A stretch of 64,000 nucleotides of DNA from Cristatella mucedo (Eukaryota; Bryozoa; Phylactolaemata; Cristatellidae), in assembly GCA_009760855.2 (NCBI GenBank), contig WPIO01000033.1, positions 3,949,001-4,013,000 of the forward strand. The letters run 5' to 3'. Below, in pieces: positions 33,191 through 64,000 of the stretch; within the stretch, counting starts at the first letter, position 1, and each line of letters starts with the position of its first letter. Both the position numbers and the translations under genes were made by a program. The notes beneath the pieces were generated by a model. It was not told the origin of the DNA. It saw only the letters and a program-made list of their open reading frames with translations, and searched no databases.

Positions 33191-33404
33191 CAAGGTTTTA
33201 AGTTTCACACTAGGAAACATTTTTTGTATCCCAGGGTACCCTCATTATTCCTCGGAATACCTATTTGGTGTCAACACAAGCCATGGGCACATAATTTCAC
33301 ATGCAAATACTACAAAAGAACTCTTTAAGGTAAGGTGGACAATTGCTCCTGGATAGATGGAATTTCATAGGCAACACAATGAATTGTGAGCAATCATTTT
33401 TCAT

Positions 33405-34130
33405 CTCCAGGAGAATTACAAATCAGACAGAAAAGGAGATAAGGCAGGTCCAGATTCCAATTTCACAGCTGAGACGAAGGAGAGAAAGACATACTTAACC
33501 AACCAGAAAAACTTGAACGATCATATCAAAGACCTTGATCTTAACAAGTCCAGTGTTGAGCTTTTGACGTCGATACTCAAGAAGTGGACTTGTTGGATGA
33601 AAGTAACAAATTACGGCAAATTTTTCCAACTTCTTCAGTCAAAGTCACCGGCAGACCACTGGAAAGTGTTGATGCCACCACGTTTGTTTTGGCTCTAGAC
33701 GATAAATTAGCAGCTTTCAAGTACCTCCCACGATATCTTTCACAGTTGTCAGAGGCAAAGGTCAAAGCTGGTATCTTCTTCGTGCCAAGGATAGATAACT
33801 TGGTGTGATGAATTTGCCAAAAACTGAATAATATGGAGAATGGGACGGCTTGGAATAGTTTCGCTGCAGCTGTTCACATCTTTCTGGGCGATCACAAGGC
33901 TGAGAACTGTGAGCAACTGGTTTAGGCTCTCATATAGTACTATATCCTGAGATTGGAAGTAGAGTGTCCCTTAAGGTCCATATCCTTGATGCATATCTTG
34001 ATAAATTCAACGACAACACGGGGAGCTTACTCAGATGTGATATCCGAGAGCTTTTACCAGGATATAGTTTTTTGAACGTCGATACCAAGGACAGTCAAAG
34101 GCAACAGGTTAGGGCAATCTAGAGCCGCAA
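33405..34130 (+). pseudogene. Decayed copy of an unnamed multi-copy invertebrate protein family
   Basis: Broken plus-strand frames contain NDHIKDLDLNKSSVELLTS, then LAAFKYLPRYLSQLSEAKVK-AGIFFVPRI, then AWNSFAAAVHIFLGDHKAEN-CEQLV, with frameshifts and stops between. From memory, these match in order an uncharacterised family that is very abundant in cnidarian, insect and other invertebrate genomes (blocks like DLxLSKxxAELL, FPxLSEAKIKxGIFVGPQI, FLGNHKAENYxELV). That family is thought to be carried by mobile elements. Function unknown; this copy cannot be translated intact. Confidence 0.5.
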
Positions 34131-35834
34131 ATCTGGAACATTAAACTCGTTTCTGTACCCTTATGAATGCTCATTTGTGTATAACCAGCATTAATAAACG
34201 TTTATCTTGATTCATTTGGTGTTCTATCTGACTAAATGTGATCCATAAGAAGCGACTTCGTCAGTTTGCACACAGGAAATAAGTTAGAAGTTAATCGCAT
34301 TCCTGGTCACAAAAGAAGCTAGTAGGGACTAATGGCCATTTTCTATACTTCCGAGGCGTAAGCAATGAAGAAATAACACTTATTACACAGGCAAAAATGA
34401 TAACTTATTGTTTTAAGTAGATACACTGTAAAAGGCCTCGAACGCACTGGCGATGGTCATAAGCAAACGTGGTGGAGAGCAAATGGGTATCTAATTCACT
34501 GAACTGGAGCGAGCGAAGTGAAAAAGACACACCACATATACGGACACAGCGAAGCCGGATTTCTTTTCGGCGGCTACCGCTTAACACGCATGAAATTAGC
34601 AATTAGCGAATAATTGCAGGCCAAGAAGTAGCGAAAACAGCAAAAGCACCTGATCGGTACATTCATAGCGTACAAATCAGAACAGCTTCAAATATTAGCT
34701 CCAATTCAGATGATCCTCTATGTGGAAGAAAGCTTGTTGCTGAAGAGAGTGTGACATTTGAAACTTATAAAAACGTACAACTCAAGAACAGTACACTTAC
34801 CGATTGGGGGTAAACCAAGATGGTCCGTCGCACGTGGTCAAACACAGCAGTTCCTGCCGTGTTCCGGCTAGTACCTCAAGCTCAGGTTCAGATATGAGTC
34901 TTCACGTCCGAATTTATATAATATTGAAAATATTGTCTTAGTTTATTAAAGTGGAATAAATACAAATAACGCGACAGCAAATATTTTCTGATCCATACAG
35001 CGAGCCCGATTACAATTTTTGTACAGAAACCGGCTACAGCGCGCTGCTGCGACATTCGTCCAAGCATGCCCAAAGAAAGCAGGTACGTGCGGCCTAGCTT
35101 GGTACGCTGTCCCAACGTCATACTTATGAGTTGTAAATGCGTGGTCATACTCATGAAAGATGGCTTACAGCTGCCTTTTAGCCGCTGTCTACCCCAGTCC
35201 TGAATTGCCGTAGTAAGGCGCTAATACTAAACGCTTAATATAGGGGACGCTGCCAAATGAAGCGACAGGAGTGCCGTAGCCTCCTCGTAGTTTGGGAAAC
35301 CAAGCCAGGTTTTTAGTGCCTCCCATCGTAATGCCTCTGATGAAGCCGCCGAGAGGTTCAGCCCTTCATCGCGTCACTACTGGCGTCGTCGTTGTGTGCC
35401 TAGTCGTACGTGCGCCGTGATGGAAACCATTCACTGCTTGTTGTACCGAAATGAGATATTTTTTTAAAGCTTGAACAGGGAAAGATAATTTCTAAGATTT
35501 TTGTAAAGACAATGTGGCAGCTAGTCACCGCTCAAAGTATTTCGCCTCTGCCCCCACCTTACGGTTGGGCGCTAACTGATAATTCCTGGTTAGGACGATC
35601 TCCTGAGATCAGAAAACCACCATAATGCTACGATTTAACGTTTTGGCCGATATTAATCTGAAATCAATATTGGCTGTTCTAGAGATTAAAAATCTAGCCT
35701 AAAAACTAAATGCGTCTGGGCACATTTTTACGTAAATATTGACCACAAGGCGTACCTCATCGTGAGGTAGCTCAAGAGGTATCCCTGTTGATAATTCACT
35801 GCACCCAAATCAAGACAAGAGTACTGATATTTGT

Positions 35835-35839
35835 ATGGG
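35835..35839 (+). other. DDX46: Candidate first coding exon of DDX46 (Met-Gly only)
   Basis: The first recognisable DDX46 exon begins with one base of a split codon, so an upstream start exon ending in phase 2 is needed. At 35835 the sequence ATGGG is followed by the donor GTAAAT. Splicing it to 36882 gives MGSYRRRSRSRSPED, which resembles the human start (MGRESRHYRKRS). The match rests on five bases and a plausible donor, so it remains a guess. Confidence 0.3.
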
Positions 35840-35984
35840 GTAAATCCTACTCCGTAACGTAAGTCCGAATATGTGCTCCACGGGTAACATATTGCTTATT
35901 TTTCATGTTTAGTGAGTCTTGCTCTGTTATTAATACCCTTCCATCAATGACTCTGAAGGTATATCAATTACTCTTAAGATATTA

Positions 35985-36285
35985 AAAGCTACTTAGGCTT
36001 TGAGTGTGCTATAGAAAACCTTCTTAATGCTCAAGTCTTTGCGGCTTTGTTGAGTTACAGACGAAGAGACATTACATTACATTGTAAATAGCAATTTGTA
36101 TCTCGAGTTAATGACACAGCAGAATAAACATTAAGATTTCTCAGTTGATGCAGTTACGTATACCCTTCCCACAATGATTTGAAAGGTACCGAAAGCCGCT
36201 CATGCTTTGAGGGAGTGATAGAGAGCTCCTGCATAAACCCACTTTGTGTTTGTGGCTTGGTTCAGTTTCAGCTGGAGATACATTA
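35985..36285 (+). mobile_element. Two tandem LINE-B 3' tails
   Basis: Tails at about 35985-36085 and 36175-36285 both have the AAGCYRCTYANGCTTTGAG motif, GAAAACC/GAGAGCTCC and end in a GAGACATTACATTACATT-like repeat. They lie just after the candidate DDX46 start exon. Confidence 0.6.
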
Positions 36286-36287
36286 CA

Positions 36288-36425
36288 TTAGCACCGGTTT
36301 GATCCAGTGTTTAAAGTGCTTGCCCCGACCAACGTCTGCCCGAGGTCGTGGGCTCGAGCCCCCTGGCATATGGGAAGCGCCCAAACAGAGTATGACCTCT
36401 TAGGGCGCTATACAAATAAATATAT
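36288..36425 (+). mobile_element. SINE-B
   Basis: Full-length copy with CGGTTTGATCCAG head, CCCCGACC core, GGGCTCGAGCCCCC B box and the CTTAGGGCGCTATACAAAT tail. It lies upstream of the first secure DDX46 exon. Confidence 0.85.
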
Positions 36426-36439
36426 TTTTATAGTACCGT

Positions 36440-36535
36440 TAACCCAAAACCACCCTGGGTCTTGACCTAGGTTTAAAGCTCTCGAACTTCAAGGCTCAGG
36501 TCGGGGTTCGAATCCTGCAGCAGGAATTCAATAAA
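36440..36535 (+). mobile_element. SINE-A fragment
   Basis: CCTGGGTCTTGACCTAGG head and GGGGTTCGAATCCTGCAG B box; tail truncated. Confidence 0.6.
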
Positions 36536-36624
36536 GCCCACCAAGCAGGAGCTAAGCTATCTGCATTACAGACTTTGACTAATAGTTCAGCTAAACAAGT
36601 GACATTTGTGGATAATTAAATATA

Positions 36625-36780
36625 TAATAGTTGATTTAACAGCTTCGTTTGTTTACCGGCAGACCAGCCTATCACCACTACTTGCAGTAGGCAATAAAGG
36701 ATCGTCTACTGCAGGATTCTAACCCACGACCTCGGTTGTGAAGAGCAAGCACCATTCTCCTGGGTTATGCCCTACATGCC
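36625..36780 (-). mobile_element. SINE-A
   Basis: Minus-strand copy: AACCGAGGTCGTGGGTTAGA region, CAATAAAGGATCGTCTACTG and a GCTGTTAAATCAAC tail. It ends about 100 bp before the first secure DDX46 exon. Confidence 0.75.
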
Positions 36781-36881
36781 GTTGGTGCTAACATGTAGCT
36801 TATTTGACATTTGAAAACTGGTATCGAATTACAACCTTTCGCCTTGCTGATTACCTTACTGTGTTTGTTTTCTATTTCTAG

Positions 36882-61303
<24,422 letters not shown>

Positions 61304-61538
61304 TGCTGGGTGACACTTTGGGAATGGACAGCTATGGAAACATGAAGCGGGACAGGACATCGACAATATCTGCAAAAATGGTGGCGAATGCAGCATGACA
61401 GATGATGACATGATTGCCAAGTCTATCATCGGGGTGCTGCTTTTTTCGTACACACCACCATGCAGATGCGATTCTGAAGTAACAAAAGCTTCTCGTCGTC
61501 GTTTCTCTGGCTGGGCAAACGATGAGATACTTGCATTG
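61304..61538. other. Short gap between convergent DDX46 and SLC25A38 coding ends
   Basis: Only 235 bp separate the two stop codons, so both 3' UTRs must lie here or overlap. I saw no AATAAA on either strand in this gap. Confidence 0.7.
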
Positions 61539-63864
61539 TCATTTGATTCTGGCACTATTAGTAGACATCATTTGCATAGCTGTCTCATATACGGTCCAGG
61601 ACGTGGCTGACAATAAGGTCCGTCGCACCGAGCGAAGGACGATGCCTCGCCAGAAACCTGTGATGCCTCTCTCCTACAACCACACAATGAAAACCTTTTC
61701 GTTATGTACAAAGTTGAGACTATCATGCATTTGCGACTAGAGCCAATGTTATTTCCTTTCAGGTTGCGAAGGCAGCGGCATATATGAAAGCCATGTTTTT
61801 CTAATGGTATAATACAATGTAGAAAGGGCAGCTAGATTGATGTCGCATTTAGCATGGACAACAATGTGCATGTACTTTTACACTCATATCTATATGCTAA
61901 GAACCAAAAAGTACTGGTTCGTGTGGACAGCCTTGGTGCGAGCAAGTACGTGATCAAAAACTTTGTGTCTGCCTGCGCGTGTACGAATTTCGGATGAACT
62001 GATAAAACCTGTATGGCTACCACAGCAAGCCATGTTAAAGCATCAGCCTGATTGAACAGCTAGTTTTGGATTCGGTAAGCAAATCGCAGCAGCTGATCTC
62101 TATACCCCCTTGAAGCTTGGCTGACGTCAAGTCTAGTGTTGATGTTCTAACATATTCGAATCACTTAACGGGGTTCTAGCACAATCGTAACTGTCACAAG
62201 ACACAAACTAAGATTACTAAATGTAGGTCTGGAATGTTGCTATCTAATGATACATTACTAGCTCGACCCAAGTGAAAGAACTGACCTATGTTCATCCTGA
62301 CTATAAGTAAAGTTCTACATGAATTAAATGTAACTGAGCTATATTGTGATATGTTTCAGTAAACTTTGCATGCAAAGCTGGTTATTTATCCATCTGATTT
62401 ATCCATCGACTGGCTGGGCTTTCACGACATGCATTTTACTCTTTTCTTATCTCCAGCTTCCGGGCTGATAGGCGCTCTGCTGTACCCAATCTTTGGCATT
62501 ACATGATGACTATATATTAAATATACATTGATGTACTTATATGTTTATATAAACCCACATAGTTTTCAACAGTGGCACATCTAAGGTTATAAGGAGAGAA
62601 TCAGGTTATCGCAACATCGTTTGATTTTAGCAAAACGTTAAACATAGAAAATATCATTTAGCGTCCTGTATTTGACCTAAGCTATATTGGCTCAAGTTTT
62701 TCCAATATATTTTAACACCAAAAGAACCTATAAGCCATTTGTAAGGTCCAGTCGCATCCGAATACGGTATTTATTTTTGTGCAGAATTTTAAAGAAAACG
62801 ACCAAAAAACATCTACGGAACGAACGCTTCAAAGATGCGAGGTTCCTCGTTTACTGTTTAGCCCCTGAGCCAGAGAAGTTAAGCAAATAATTTCAACAGT
62901 GGTAGTACTACGAAGCCTGCATAAAAAAGGTCATTGAAGTGCCATGGCACTCTACCACACATAAGTTAAGATAAGTAATATGTTCACAGACGACTTCTGA
63001 CGTCATAACACATGTTAATGGCAGTGTGAACGAAAATGAAGATCCATTAAATGAATTACTAGGTGCTGCGAAAACATCGTTAAATGAGAGTAAACCTGCA
63101 CATGGAATTGTAAGCAGAAGCATCCCGACCCTCGTGGACTAAAAAAAAAAAAAAAAAAAATTTCAATCAAGGCAGCAGATCCTAAATCGGAATACAAGTA
63201 TTGTAGGACGATTAGAAGACCAGTGTATTTACATGGCTCTGAGTCCAACACATAGGCCATTCTGGGATAGTGTGAAGGGACTTGACACATAAGACAGATC
63301 GTTCTCGAATACTTAACTTGTGCGCGATTCTGTGCATGTCCTAACCGGCACCCATGGGTGTCTTCGATGTCTGCTTTTGTGCTTGTGTAAGCTTGAGTGA
63401 TGCTCGTGTGCGTTTGCAGGCTTGTCTCAGAGTGTTACGTTCAGGTCAATAACTTGGTTATTGCTGAAAGCTATAAAGTACCTGGATAGCGATTTGGTTC
63501 TCGTGGTGCGTTACAAAAGACATAGTTATTTCCATAGTAATAGTCACTATTTTTATCATTGCAAGCATCAAGACAATCGCTTGGACCTGCTACAGGATTA
63601 ATTCATCAGTTGACATGGGACAGTAGACACCCTATGACTCAACAAAGGCAAACATTTAAGTTGCTCATACTCTGTATTTTTATATTCTGCGAGCACTCAC
63701 CTTATAAATATGACTGATTACGACAGTTAACTTGCTGAATTGATCGGAACCCAATTGCATGTATGTCTTGACAACATCGGCAGGCTGGGTGACTAGGGAA
63801 GCCAAGCATCCAGCCAGCAAACCGCACCCGAAGTATATTGGCGGTAAATATGACTGCACCAAGC
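61539..63864 (-). CDS. SLC25A38: SLC25A38, mitochondrial glycine carrier (last two coding exons; 5' part outside window)
   Basis: Inner-membrane carrier that imports glycine for 5-aminolevulinate and heme synthesis (yeast Hem25). Coding exon 63701-63864 follows an acceptor TTAAAG and reads LVQSYLPPIYFGCGLLAG, CLASLVTQPADVVKTYMQLG to HIYK|GTGAGT. It contains the mitochondrial-carrier signature P-x-D-x-x-K (PADVVK) of the third repeat, and ASLVTQPAD matches the human SLC25A38 third repeat closely. The terminal exon 61539-61673 follows GTTGTAG and reads ERGITGFWRGIVLRSVRRTL, LSATSWTVYETAMQMM and a short tail to stop TGA (61539-61541). It corresponds to human [20 protein letters not shown]-type sequence. 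Phase is 0 across the roughly 2-kb intron. The first two carrier repeats must lie to the right of the window. Confidence 0.9.
61674..63700 (-). other. Intron of SLC25A38 without recognised genes
   Basis: About 2 kb of AT-rich sequence. It includes a poly-A run (63142-63160) and a weak LINE-A-like tail near 63.46-63.52 kb. No exon with carrier similarity was found within it. Confidence 0.5.
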
Positions 63865-64000
63865 CTTTAATAAAACGGTATCGTGTTACGCAAGCTTACA
63901 GAGTACAGACGATTCCCGAGTTACGAACCTATTTGTTGCCTGTGTGCGTAACCCGGGTCGTCCGTAACTCGGATCACGATTTCTCATAAGTGCTGGAAGA

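Larger units (their letters stand above)
31257..35834. other. Region between the divergent GAR1 and DDX46 genes
   Basis: Contains two minus-strand LINE-A fragments, a decayed plus-strand protein-family copy (about 33.4-34.13 kb) and otherwise unassigned sequence. The promoters of both GAR1 and DDX46 should lie here, but I could not pick out core promoter elements. A minus-strand open frame at 34888-35154 has no family resemblance I know. Confidence 0.5.

Noticed and set aside
34888-35154. 88-residue minus-strand open frame
   Set aside because: AT-rich, no recognised family, no clear splice or promoter context; could be chance, so not called as a gene.

Overview
This window is nuclear DNA from an animal. 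It carries five spliced protein-coding genes with GT-AG introns, many interspersed retroelement fragments and long microsatellites. The proteins resemble their vertebrate counterparts closely, and the JNK exon sizes (59, 139, 166 and 72 nt) match what I remember of the human gene. Two introns carry minor-spliceosome (U12-type) signals. This suggests a slowly evolving, intron-rich metazoan, most likely an invertebrate. I cannot name the species; the retroelements are not ones I recognise from a particular genome.

Layout. (1) 56-8870, minus: the first seven coding exons of a JNK-type MAP kinase; its 3' end lies off the left edge. (2) About 9.05-15.6 kb: intergenic DNA with a 1.1-kb inverted-repeat element, tRNA-derived SINEs and LINE pieces. 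(3) 15673-23226, plus: a PH-RhoGAP-coiled-coil protein of the ARHGAP22/24/25 (FilGAP) type. (4) 26515-31256, minus: GAR1, the H/ACA snoRNP protein, complete in six coding exons. (5) 31.3-35.8 kb: decayed LINEs and a decayed copy of an unnamed invertebrate protein family. (6) 36882-61303, plus: DDX46/Prp5, the DEAD-box ATPase of pre-spliceosome assembly, with 21 recognisable coding exons and a candidate tiny first exon. (7) 61539-63864, minus: the last two coding exons of SLC25A38, the mitochondrial glycine carrier of heme synthesis, tail-to-tail with DDX46; its 5' end lies off the right edge.

The genes share no obvious pathway, although GAR1 and DDX46 are both RNP/RNA-processing genes arranged head-to-head. 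Repeats fall into a few families: LINE-A, an L2/CR1-like element whose reverse transcriptase remnants are visible; LINE-B, a second non-LTR family; SINE-B, tRNA-headed with a tail very similar to the LINE-A 3' end; and SINE-A, tRNA-headed with a different tail. There is also a foldback element and a possible MITE. The most interesting observations are the two U12-type introns, the apparent LINE-A/SINE-B tail sharing, an exact 132-bp tandem duplication across a DDX46 splice donor, the SINE-interrupted foldback palindrome, and a candidate RhoGAP exon whose 3' end abuts a GA microsatellite without a GT donor. All family assignments rest on reading translations and recalling family motifs; no database search was run.
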